Shown: positions 49,701 to 58,939, numbered from the stretch's first letter. The stretch is DNA of 64,000 bases from Globodera rostochiensis (GCA_018350325.1 JAEVLN010000014.1:124001-188000), one strand, 5' to 3'. The notes: generated by a model from the letters alone, not told the origin. A program made the numbers and translations.

Positions 49701-50050
49701 ATAAAGATGTGCCGACGAGGTGGTCGTGGAAAACGTGAAATTGGCATGATGCCGTCAATTGAATACAGTATGCAAGCATTGAGCCGTTTTTCACGAGATA
49801 TTGACGAGAATGAAGGCAAAATTTATATATTTTTGGAATATAAATTTATTTCCTAATTTTTTTTAGAAGCCAGCGCACCCGCTGTCGCAGAATCTCGTAA
49901 TTTTTTTTTAATTTCTTTGAAATTTAATTTTTTACTTAAAAAAATTTAGTCCCAAGCCCTCATGGGCCGCCAGAAAAAGCAACCGAAGGAGCGAAAGAAT
50001 TTGTTTCGGGACAGAAAAAAATGCCGGACAGTAGCGGAATGCCAGCATAA
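43774..50050 (+). CDS. Secreted tyrosinase with N-terminal extension and four ShKT (copy 3)
   Basis: Thirty exons join in frame to 867 residues: 43774-44032, 44091-44162, 44208-44246, 44374-44468, 44529-44586, 44684-44770, 44826-44935, 45001-45134, 45337-45448, 45613-45681, 45729-45787, 45833-45899, 45948-45983, 46117-46242, 46367-46438, 46487-46537, 46677-46777, 46934-47019, 47076-47134, 47378-47437, 47485-47592, 47850-47877, 47939-48012, 48363-48450, 48505-48587, 49001-49103, 49424-49551, 49707-49815, 49867-49896, 49950-50050. A signal peptide ([16 protein letters not shown]) leads into an acidic Ser/Lys/Glu-rich extension of about 120 residues not found in copies 1 and 2. CuA His in [21 protein letters not shown]; CuB in VTHGNVH and FFLHHAFVD, with an insert (EAQPAGH) between. 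Introns 8, 13 and 28 have GC donors. An acceptor lies three bases upstream of the ATG. Confidence 0.92.
46811..46905. repeat. TCGATCGAG-type repeat in a tyrosinase intron
   Basis: TAGAGAGTAGACTGATCGAG through CCCGATCTC, a diverged copy of the 21066-22131 family without a recognisable target duplication. Confidence 0.5.
48020..48340. repeat. AT-rich imperfect repeat in a tyrosinase intron
   Basis: The phrase ATTCAATTAAATTAATTTCA recurs about six times with variation, which explains why this intron of copy 3 is longer than its counterparts. Confidence 0.6.
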
Positions 50051-50179
50051 ATAAATTTGAATTTTTTGTTTGCAACAGAATGCCATTAAAAAATGTTTTT
50101 GCTTTTAAAATGAATACATTTTTAGACACAACAAATTCTCAATCTTATAAAAAATAAATCAATTTTAGTTAAGTTATAC

Positions 50180-50616
50180 CAGGGTGCGTAACTAAAATTT
50201 TTCAAAATAAGGACATCAAGGGCAAAAAATAAGATTTTGGGGTCCGAAATAAGGACATTTTACAAAATGTTCCGAAATTTTAAAAATACGGTAATTTTTT
50301 AAAGCTTTTTAGTAATAGGAATGGTCCGGCGACGTAAGCGCCGCCGGGACAAAAATTTAACGACATTTGTGAAGAAAATTTTTTGCAATTTTTACTCAAT
50401 TTGTAGTGAAAAGTGGTCCAATTCGCTTCGAAATTTTCTAATTTTGAAATTGGATCAAAATATTATGAAAATCTTCACAAAATTCGAAAAATAAGAACAA
50501 AATAAGGACGGGGGCCTCAAAGGACAAATCTTACAAATAAGGACATTTTTAATTTATAAGATTGGCACCCCTCAAATAAGGACAAATCTTATAAATAAGG
50601 ACAGTTACGCACTCTG
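50180..50616. mobile_element. hAT-like MITE with GCGTAACT termini, 437 bp
   Basis: It starts CAGGGTGCGTAACT and ends AGTTACGCACTCTG, complementary with one mismatch. The flanks AGTTATAC and AGTATAC differ by one base loss. ATAAGGAC is iterated near both ends. The shared GC hairpin lies inside at about 50327-50347. No open frame. Confidence 0.75.
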
Positions 50617-51664
50617 AGTATACATATAAAAAATAAAGATTTTGATGGTCAAATAAAGGACACATTTTTAAACAAATTATTCATTAGAATGTGCATATTT
50701 TTTGCTTGAAGTGATTTTTCAATAAATTTTTGTTTCCAAGCTTCGGCGATTTTGAGCTTTCGAGCTTCGTGCTTTGGGTAGATACCCGAAGTTTCGGCTA
50801 AAATACACCTGCAGGGGTCGCATCAAAAATTTTCCAAAATAAGGACAAACTTTCAAAACGTTCTAAAAAAGCTTTGTCCTTTGGGCTGGAGAACAGGGAT
50901 GGGCAAAATTCGGATTTCGTGTTTCGGAAATACCGGGATTTTTGGCTTTTCGGATTTAAAATCGGTTCGGATTTTTAGAGGGGATATGTAAAGATTCCCC
51001 AGAGACCGATGTGAGGGCACAGTGTGCTCCAATTGCAAAAGTTGCACTTTCAAAAGAACTCGTGTAACAATCATTGCATTTCTCCACCGCATTCGCCCTC
51101 TGTTCAAAGCGGGCATCGCCTTTAAGGTTACCGATCGCCGGTGCTTAAACACATTGGCTGATCAGATTCTTCCGTTCGTCAAGCTCATCATCAACAACAT
51201 CACCCTAATGCATTTTGGCGATTTGTGAGCAAAAATAAACAATTCAAATTTGTTTTTGAATTTTAAACAACAAAAACAAAATCGTTTCCCTCTTCACAGT
51301 CCCTTCTCGAATGGTGTTGATGAATTGTGCCAATCTCCGAATGATCTATTCGATGTACTTTTTTCCGATCGGCCAACCGATGTTCGATTGGCTTCACACA
51401 CCGCGCAAAGATGGCCGTCCGAAGGTTTTGCTTTGTCCATTCGAGCGTGCGACGCTGGTCAAACTCAAAGAGGTGGGCGGGCGGAAGATAGTGCCGGGAA
51501 TTATAATGGCACTCTCTAATGATGGCATCATCAAGTCCCTATTTCAATGTCCGGAAGGCCAAATGTTCGAAAACTCCTTTAAAATGCCATTTAAAATGCC
51601 ATTGATTAAAATGTTCGGCGCCATACTCAATCGGCCGGCCGACCATCATTGTTAGGGATGGGAT

Positions 51665-52506
51665 TAGGGTTGAGCGGGACCGGGACCGGGACGGGATTTC
51701 CCGGTTTTTTCAGGTCCCGGTCCCGGTCGGGACGGGACTTTTTAAAATCTGAAAGTCCCGGTCCCGGTTTTTTGGTCCCGCCGGGACCGGGACCAACCGG
51801 GACTAAATTTACACCCCTAATGATGGCATCATCGAGCGACAATTTCAATCTTTTTTACAAGTGCTCCCCAAAGAACTCGGTGTCTTAGTGGTTTGTCTTC
51901 CGGCAAGTCAAATGTTTCTGTCGGGTTAGAGTCCGCTTGAGTACAAACATTTATTTATTCTTTTTCCTTTACTCACATAATTTTCTTCCCCTAATAATAA
52001 CAATATTTTAATTTTAAATATATATACTTTTTTAAATTAAGCTAAAACAAGAATTTTTGAAATAAATTAAATCACATCTTCCTGAATTTTTGCTTCAATT
52101 TCCTTAACCGTAAACCAGTTTTTTTCTCTAAATTTCGAAGCAAAATACATAATTTTGCTAAAATTTTGATGAAATTCTTTAACAAAATTGAGTCAAATTT
52201 CAAAAATTTTTCTCGGCGGCGCCTATCGGTACCGCCGACCCCCACCCTCCCTAAAAGTAAATCTCAAAATGATACGATAAAATTGAAGTTAAAGACAATG
52301 AGGAAGATATTTTGAATAACAAAAAATTTTTTTGTTTTACTATTGAACATTACAAAAAAAATTTTCCCTTGAAAAGTCCCGGTTAGTCCCGGTCCCGGTA
52401 CCGGTCCCGGTTGAAAATGTTGGTCCCGGACCCGGTCCCGGGTTTTCTGGTCCCGGGAAGTCCCGGTCCCGGTTTTTCCCAAAAGTCCCGGTCCCGCTCA
52501 ACCCTA
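51665..52506. mobile_element. hAT-like element, 842 bp, GGGACC-type termini
   Basis: It starts TAGGGTTGAGCGGGACCGGG and ends CCCGGTCCCGCTCAACCCTA. The flanks GATGGGAT at 51657-51664 and 52507-52514 are identical. Both subterminal zones consist of iterated GGGACCGGGAC words. The middle is AT-rich, carries the shared GC hairpin (52213-52240, minus orientation) and has no transposase. It lies in an intron of the F-box-like gene. Confidence 0.92.
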
Positions 52507-52755
52507 GATGGGATCGATATGCTCCAAAATATGCACCGAAAATGGCCACTTTTAGGCACAATTTGGTTAATACTTTTTTCCCCTCTTCTTTTAACCCAAC
52601 TCATCGCCATTTGGCCATCTCAGCGCTCCCATTTCCAACGCCGAATTGTTTTCATTTTTTTACGCGAAAGTTCAATTTTTCAGGCCTTCTTTTCGAAAAT
52701 GACTAAAAGTCCATGAATTCTTTTTCAAAAGCAGCCAGAAATCAATGATTTTGGG

Positions 52756-52872
52756 TAGGGTTGAGCGGGACCGGTACCGGGACGGGATTTCCCGGGTTTT
52801 TCTTTTTTTCTCGTGATTTTTCGAGATTCTCGATCGTAATCTCGCGAGATTTTTCGAGATTCACGATCTCTA
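52756..52872. mobile_element. Chimeric MITE with mismatched ends
   Basis: The left end is TAGGGTTGAGCGGGACCGG (same as 51665) but the right end is TTCACGATCTCTA (same as 21066-22131), with TCGAGATTCTCGATC words before it. No flanking duplication is seen. Confidence 0.7.
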
Positions 52873-53225
52873 ATGTACACCATCGCGCATTTCAGAAATT
52901 CCTCAATGCCACCGCCATTAATTCGGCCGTCTCCTGGATTGTCCTTTTCCCGTTCATTTATCCGGATGAGGAAGAGGAATTATTTGTGTTGACGAATGAC
53001 CGCACGCGTGAACGGATGACATTTGGGCACCCATTTTGGCACCTCCGTAGCGGCAATTGGGGCATTGTGCGGGCACCGATTGCGCGGGATGAGAAGCAAT
53101 GGGCCGAATGGGAGGAGGAAGCGGTGTGCGGCGATGAAACAATACGTAGAAATTGCATCGAAATTCGTATTCCCGGTGTCGACATTGAATAGGGAGGGAG
53201 GGGGACAAGCGGGAGTGTGGGTCGT

Positions 53226-53560
53226 TTGGGCCCCAGGAACTTTTGAAGTGCCATAACTCTTCTTGGAACCAACCAAACTAAATAAATTGGGTATAAATCG
53301 AAAGCTCTATATGTTTAGAAGCTATTATCTAGCATGAACTAAACGATTATTTATACCTTTAAAAAGTTATTGTTTGAAAAGAGCGAAAACATATGTTTTG
53401 TGGTAATTTTCGGTTTTAACTTTTTTGAAAAGGATTTAATCAACTGTTCATTTGAATACAAAACCTACCCAACAAAAGCTTTCGATTGATACCAAATTTC
53501 GTTTGGATACTTCCAAGAGGAGTTATGGCCCTTCAAAGGTCTCTGGGGCCCAAAAGGCGG
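53226..53560. repeat. Fold-back inverted repeat
   Basis: The left arm (about 53226-53317) contains GGGCCCCAGGAACTTTTGAA, GCCATAACTCTTCTTGGAA and AATCGAAAGCT. The right arm (about 53475-53560) contains their complements AGCTTTCGATT, TTCCAAGAGGAGTTATGGC and CCTTTGAAGG...GGGGCCC in reverse order. Arms are about 90 bases and diverged; the loop is AT-rich. Related phrases occur near 6360-6440 and 10137. Confidence 0.7.
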
Positions 53561-54055
53561 GGCCCAAACGTCCTGCTCCGACAAGCGGCGGTAGGGCGGG
53601 GTTAGGGGCGGACCGTTTGGCGACGGCCGCCGTTGTGTGAGGTAAGAAGACATTTCGCCAGGGAGCGGGGGACGTTTTGGCGTTACCGTTTCGGCGCCAT
53701 GGCCGTTTCGGCGCCAAAACCAACCAGCTATTTGTAATGCTGGTTATGCCACGACTAGAACCGATACCGAAAACCGGTAGTCGGAAACCTAACCAAATAC
53801 CGGGACCCCCGGCTTAAAACCGACCATGAATTAACTGGTGCCGAAGCGTCCCCGTCGCAAACCAGCGGTGCCGAAACGTCTTTGCCACGTAAGCCAAAAT
53901 CGGACATTTCGGCGAATAGCCAAACTGACGCCACCGGCGGGGAGAGGGGGGGGGGGAAGCTTCTATAACAGAGGAAATGATGGACTTTGTATTAATCACG
54001 GGAACTGTGGTGTGTTAATTATTGGATCCATTTGCTGAGTTTGAATGTGATCGGA
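53561..54055. other. GC-rich repeat relics between pseudogenes
   Basis: Contains a TTTCGGCGCC minisatellite (about 53655-53715), GCCGAAACGTC-type variants to 53900 and an 11-base G tract near 53948. No gene. Confidence 0.5.
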
Positions 54056-54250
54056 TGCCGCCGAACTTGGCGCGGCGATCACTGTGCTTAAAATGGCCAG
54101 ACAAACGCTCTCTCAACAGAATCCAGCCCAAAATCCACACGAGCGCTGTGCTGGCACTCTTGATGGATGACGCGGCACCGGCCAGATCAGTCCCAACGCT
54201 TGCGCATACGCATAATTGGAGCTGGTCCACAGGGCGGGGCTGAGCAGAGA
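54056..54250 (-). pseudogene. Partial duplicate of the SLC35F-type transporter
   Basis: The minus strand reads TDLAGAASSIKSASTALVWI followed by LGWILLRERL, then abruptly the end of another exon, SGHFKHSDRR in a shifted frame. It copies 57720-57836 fused to 57541-57574 of the fuller gene, with the DNA between lost. The tail of the duplicate continues into the intron repeats at 54256-54640, so a segment of the locus was duplicated and then deleted internally. Confidence 0.8.
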
Positions 54251-54255
54251 GTGCC

Positions 54256-54640
54256 TTAACAAAAAAAATTTATTTGATCACTCTGACAACTGCTTGAGGT
54301 TGATCTGATCAGAACAAATCCTAAAATTCGATCGTGATCACTGATCTCCTCCTAATCATTGGATTGATTGGAAATTTTGGAACGGTTTGAGCTTAGCAAA
54401 AAACAGATATTTATTTTATCACTCTGACAACTGCTAGAGGTTGATCTGATCAGAATAATGACCAAAATAAATTTGTAAAAGTACAAAACGAACGATCGAA
54501 GATAGAGCAAATCCTAAAATTCGATCGTGATCACTGATCTCCTCCTAATCATTGATCGATTGAAAATTTTGGAACGGTTTGAGCTTAACAACTACAGATA
54601 TTTATTTGATCACTCTGACAACTGTTTGAGGTTGTGTGCT
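54256..54640. repeat. Tandem repeat of about 180 bp, also in the SLC35F intron
   Basis: The block TTGATCACTCTGACAACTGC, TAGAGGTTGATCTGATCAGA, AAATCCTAAAATTCGATCGT, GATCACTGATCTCCTCC occurs twice here, plus a partial third. It corresponds to 57886-58190, downstream of the homologous exon, where it is again present about twice. Confidence 0.8.
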
Positions 54641-54646
54641 AAAAAC

Positions 54647-54879
54647 TAGGGTAGGACGGGACCGGGACTTTTGGAAAAACCGGGACCGGGACTAAATTTG
54701 GTCCCGGTCAAAAAAAACTGGGACTACTGGACAAAAACAAGAAAAAAAATAATTTTGTAAAAACCGGGACTTTTATAGTGGGATTTTAAAGGAATTTTGA
54801 AAAACCGGGACCAAAATTTCAGTACCAAAATTTGAAAAATTGACCATTTCAGTACTGGTCCCGGTCCCGTCCTACCCTA
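54647..54879. mobile_element. hAT-like MITE, 233 bp, perfect target duplication
   Basis: It starts TAGGGTAGGACGGGACCGGG and ends CCCGGTCCCGTCCTACCCTA; the inverted repeat is perfect over 22 bases. The flanks CTAAAAAC (54639-54646) and CTAAAAAC (54880-54887) are identical. It is the closest relative of 37384-37612, and contains no coding frame. Confidence 0.95.
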
Positions 54880-54929
54880 CTAAAAACCCTGTGCCGTGAT
54901 TCAAAATCGGTAAGGCGGTGGCCGGCAGC

Positions 54930-55058
54930 TCATTTGAGGCCAAACAACGCCCGAATTTGATCGGTATTCCTCATCTTTGGCCCCAGGCCAATCAAAAAAG
55001 CGAGCGACAAAAACAAAATGTAAAAAAGGAATAGGTGCATAATGTCCAGTGAGCAAAA
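54930..55058 (-). CDS. Possible terminal exon with a membrane segment
   Basis: On the minus strand, after TTTTCAG, the frame reads FCSLDIMHLFLFYILFLSLA, continues FLIGLGPKMRNTDQIRALFG and ends LK*. One hydrophobic helix and a short basic tail are plausible for a small membrane protein or the last exon of a larger one. No partner exon was identified and the family is unknown. Confidence 0.35.
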   Translation of the reverse strand, partial: FCSLDIMHLFLFYILFLSLAFLIGLGPKMRNTDQIRALFGLK

Positions 55059-55200
55059 CTGAAAATTTAAAATGCCTAAAATTTTTTTGGGGCAGCGAAA
55101 TTACCAATCAAAAATGAATTAAAATTTTAAAAAGTTACAAAAAACCCCTTATCAAAACTAAAGCCACAAAATGCCGCTAAAACTCAGATCTGGATAGGAC

Positions 55201-55265
55201 CAGGGCTGTGTCGAAAGTAAAAAAAAAAGTCGAAATCGAAAAATCGAAATTTTGATACAGCCCTG
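55201..55265. mobile_element. 65-bp hAT-like MITE with perfect target duplication
   Basis: It starts CAGGGCTGTGTCGAAA and ends TTTTGATACAGCCCTG. The flanks GATAGGAC (55193-55200 and 55266-55273) are identical 8-mers. The interior is only iterated TCGAAA words. This is unusually small for a mobile unit. Confidence 0.88.
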
Positions 55266-55900
55266 GATAGGACAGGACTTCTCTGCTTTTGCGCAAGCTT
55301 CATATGCAACACCGGGGGCCTGCTGAGGAGCCCTTCGACATTGGGTGAGTTTATTTATTGCTCAATAATTGCTTCAGTTAGTCCCTTTTTCTCTTTTCAT
55401 GATATTTTCACTAATTTTTCGACATTTTTCTTAATTTAGCGCCTTCGATCAGTTTGATAATGGAGATGAGGACGAATGAGCAGTGATGGAATGAGGGGGA
55501 CAAGAGGGGAGAACTGATGATTAATAACATTCCATCGAAAAAACAAATATTTTAATGATTTTCATCTTTTATTCAATGGAATTTTTTTATGCATTATTAT
55601 AAAATAAAGGCAAGGAAGCATTTTGGGCTTTTTGTTAATAAACGCATTTTGCGTTTTTAGCGATTCCAAAAATGTTCGAATTCGGCTTCTCCCGCAGAAA
55701 GTTTTTTGTTTATCATTTGCTGAAAAAACAAAAAGAGGGTTGGACGACTCTTTGTCAACGAGTTTCAATAAGTCTGGAAAGCTTCATACGCAACACCGGG
55801 GGCAACAAAAACGAAATTTATTGCAGATCAAAATGTGTGAAATTGCTTTAAACTAATTATAAATAAACATTTAAAAAATAAAAATGGTTAGGCTTCTCCT
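55266..55900 (+). other. Possible gene relic with a repeated ASYATPGA phrase
   Basis: AGCTTCATAYGCAACACCGG followed by GGGC occurs at about 55289 and 55783. In one frame both read ASYATPGA. In another frame the first reads MQHRGPAEEPFDIG up to GG|GTGAGT and, after an acceptor at 55439, AFDQFDNGDEDE and a stop. The frames conflict, so the coding status is unclear. Confidence 0.25.
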
Positions 55901-57220
55901 TCATCAATGATGAAATGGCGTTTCTTCGCATTCCTTTTCCGAAGAGCTCTCTTCCTCAATGCTTTCAGCGGCAGACATTTTGCTGTCGGCTGTTGCCGCC
56001 GAACAGAACATTTTCCGAATGGCCAATTCAATCGGAAAAGCAATTAGCACAAAGGAAATGGTTATTAGCAATGAGCCGACAAGGAAGAAGGCACTGATTG
56101 GCAGTGCGCGGAACAGAAAGTCGATGCCTTCAACAACAACAATAAAATTAAAATTAAAAACACTCAAAAATTATTTAAATTTAAAAAGGACACATCGCCA
56201 AAAACTGGGGGAAAACATCAGAGTCCGGGTAAAAAAAAATTCCGAAAACGGGAGACGGCCCGAAGTTCGAAACCCGGATTTTCTAAAAACCGATTCCGGG
56301 CCCGGTTTGATCTCTATGTAATATATAGAGCCGAGATTTTCAATTTGCGAATAGGGAAAATGAGAGAAGCACGGAAATAGCAGCGACATTTCCCCTAAAA
56401 AAATTTTTATTTATATTTTTTAAATTTTCCAAAACATGTGAAAAATAGTCCATTTCTATTGAAAACTTAATTAAAAAAAATGACGAATTTTGAAGGTTTT
56501 TAAGCAAAATATGACTGAGTTAGGTCAGTTTTTGCACATTTTTTAGTCAATATTTTGGCACTTTTTGTGGGTTTGGTCAATATTTCGCAGTTTTAGTAAA
56601 TATAAATCTCGGCTCTAGTACTAATATAGTACAAATAATGTGAAGCTTTTACAATTGGTCGGACGGATCTTAACCCGACGAGTTTTATAAGAAAAAAAAT
56701 CCGAAAACTGCTTGAAAACTCCGGTGTTTGCAAAATTCAAACTTTCTGGAAAGTTTAATTTGGTTGAAGTTTTAAAAAATTACAATCAGAAGCACTGAAA
56801 CTCGAAAAACAAAATTGAGTGGAATTTCTTACACGCGCTCAACGGCATGCCGAACAGCATCCCAATCGAAATGACCAACGGGTCGAGCAGAGCGATGCCA
56901 AAGTTGAGGAGAAAATTGAAAACTGGCAAATGTTGAGAAGCATTAATTTTTTTGTGAACAATTTGCCAATCACCGAGTCTAAGCAGTGCGGAACCGATCA
57001 ACGGTGACCAGGGAACGTGATCCCACTCGATGTGATCAAATCCGAGCTGGAGCAGAACAACCGCGACCAGTGTGTTCAACACCAGGTTGAGCACACCGAG
57101 CACGGTCATGAACAGTGACACTTGGCCTAGTGAGGCATTGCCGACGCACAATTTGAACAAAACCTTTTGAAGGGACCGATTTTTGATGTTTTTTTTGTCT
57201 GAAATGGGGTGCCGTCCCAT

Positions 57221-57372
57221 TGGCACCGAGACTCGAGACTGAAAATTGGCACCGAGGCTCGAGATCGAGCATTGGCACCGAGACTCGAGATCGAGCTTTG
57301 GCACTAAGACTCGAGATCGAGCATTGGCACCGAGACTCGAGATTGAGCATTGGCACCGAGACTCGAGACGGA
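57221..57372. repeat. 26-bp CTCGAG minisatellite in the SLC35F intron
   Basis: Six copies of TTGGCACCGAGACTCGAGAT plus CGAGCA, differing at a few positions, within the intron between 57164 and 57531. Confidence 0.92.
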
Positions 57373-57885
57373 ATTTTTTTTTGTTTGTGGACGACTACGG
57401 TTTCTGAAAGCATTGGCCATGCATGGCGGGCCTTTTGAGCACCGAGAAAAGAAATTTTGCTAAAAATTTAAGGAATTTGTGGGTAAGCAAAATGCCGGAA
57501 ATTAGACTAATTGCCCGTCAAAACCTCCCACCTTATAAAAAGCGGCGATCACTGTGCTTAAAATGGCCAGACAAATGCCCAAATTGTTTGTGGCAAATTT
57601 GTTGTCCATTGCGACCACCACAACGCCGGCCATTGCCAACAAAACAGTGACAAACTGAGCAAAAAATTAACAAAAAATGAAAATTTCTCGCCGACTTTCA
57701 GTGCCGAAAATCGCTCTCTCAACAGAATCCAGCCCAAAATCCACACGAGCGCTGTGCTGGCACTCATGATGGACGACGCGGCACCGGCCAGATCAGTCCC
57801 AACGCTTGCGCATACGCATAATTGATGCTGGTCCACAGGGCGAGGAAAAGCAACGGTTTGAGCAGAGAGTGCCTTAACAAAGAAT

Positions 57886-58190
57886 TTATTTGATCACTCT
57901 GACAACTGCTGCTAGAGGTTGATCTGATCAGAATGATGACTAAAATAAATTTGTAAAAGTACAAAACGAACGGTCGAAAATCGAGAAAATCCTAAAGTTC
58001 GATCGTGATCGCTGATCTCCTCCTGGTCATTGATCAATTGGAAATTTTAGAATGGTTTGGGCAGAGAGTGAGTGCCTTAACAAAAAACAGAGAGAATCAT
58101 AACCATTTTTGGCTCTGACAACTGCTTGAGGTTGATCTGATCAGAATGGTAGAAAGAGCATAACACGAACGATCAAGGATCGAGCATAAA
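57886..58190. repeat. SLC35F intron tandem repeat
   Basis: Two diverged copies of the same 180-base unit found at 54256-54640, in the intron between the first two visible SLC35F exons. Confidence 0.75.
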
Positions 58191-58692
58191 GTTTTGTTGA
58201 CTAGAACGCCGCCTAAACTTTATCACTGAAAAATCGATCAGTCCGTAAACACTGTAAAAGAATTCGATCGGGGATTAGCATTCTGTGGCCAATTTTAGAG
58301 GTAATCAATATGGTGATCTGATGACAAATGAGCGCGACCAATGACTGAGATAAAGCATAATCCTGATCATTGATCGATTGGCAATTTTTGTTTAAAAAAA
58401 TGCTCCCACAAAATGCCGTAATGGCCCTGTGCAGTGTGCAGCACTTTGAGCGCATTTCGTTGTTCCTGTTGCACATTCTTTCCCGACACAAATGCGTAGA
58501 GGAGTAAAACGGGCAAACAAAGTGTCATGAACAAAGTGCTGAACCACACCTAAACCATCGATCAATCAATCATTTTTGCCTTAATAATGATCAGTGACTT
58601 AAAAAAAGTTTACAAAAAAGTGCCACCAAATCTCTGATCAGTGCCCCGCTTTTGATTAACAGCTTTTAAATGTTTTTAAATGCCGATATCGT

Positions 58693-58939
58693 CAGGGAGG
58701 CCAGAGATCACTTTTGCAAAAATATTCAAAAAAAAATGACATTTATGGCAACGAGGGATCAAAAATATGGCAGTACCAAGTTTCAAAATGACAGACATTT
58801 GCGGGAAATTTTTATTTTTTTCCCTCAAAAATGCGAATTTTTTGCAACGTTCTAAAATATGGGCAAGCGTGGAAATGTGGCAATTTTCCTAAATTATGGC
58901 ATTTGCCATAAAAAATAGGACATTCTCTGGCCTCCGCGT
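58693..58939. mobile_element. hAT-like MITE with GGAGGCCAGAGA termini, 247 bp
   Basis: Left end CAGGGAGGCCAGAGATCAC, right end CATTCTCTGGCCTCCGCGT. The flanks GATATCGT and GATATTGT match at 7 of 8. The interior repeats ATTTATGGCA and CAAAAATATGGCA. No coding frame. Confidence 0.75.

Larger units (their letters stand above)
51022..53192 (+). pseudogene. F-box-like protein family member (cyst-nematode type), damaged
   Basis: Three coding blocks are visible. 51022-51224 reads ADQILPFVKLIINNITLMHF. 51300-51472 reads MNCANLRMIYSMYFFP and WLHTPRKDGRPKVLL. 52896-53192 reads FLNATAINSAVSWIVLFPF, LTNDRTRERMTF, NWGIVRAPIARDEKQWAEW and a stop. Blocks 2 and 3 join in frame by a 1,423-base intron full of MITEs. 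Blocks 1 and 2 differ by one base in phase, and no N-terminal F-box exon is seen upstream. The order of motifs matches a large family of predicted Globodera proteins that I recall as F-box-like substrate adaptors. It is likely a truncated pseudogene, though the last two exons look intact. Confidence 0.5.
55904..58549 (-). pseudogene. SLC35F-type solute carrier, frameshifted and lacking its 5' end
   Basis: Minus-strand exons: 58410-58549 (WFSTLFMTLCLPVLLLYAFV), 57696-57872 (SLLKPLLFLALWTSINYAYA, then out of frame TDLAGAASSIMSASTALVWI), 57532-57654 (LLAMAGVVVVAMDNKF), 56974-57163 (KLCVGNASLGQVSLFMTVLG), 56833-56922 (LLNFGIALLDPLVISIGMLF) and 55904-56127 (ALPISAFFLVGSLLITISFV, acidic tail ending PFHH*). 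The order of helices and motifs fits SLC35F3/F4-like EamA transporters. All junctions keep frame except within the second exon, where QALG and TDLAG are in different frames and about four family residues are missing. The first membrane helices are not found upstream. The substrate is unknown for this family. Confidence 0.72.

Noticed and set aside
51649..51888. Open frames of Gly-Pro-Gly-Thr type near the GGGACC repeats
   Set aside because: They translate transposon subterminal repeats and occur at each copy on both strands.
52761..52895. Upstream extension of the 52896-53192 frame into Phe/Ser-rich sequence
   Set aside because: This part is MITE sequence; the ATTTCAG acceptor at 52895 and family alignment place the exon start at 52896.
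57220..57438. Repetitive ETRDRALALRLEIEHW-type frame
   Set aside because: It translates a 26-bp intronic minisatellite of the SLC35F-type gene.
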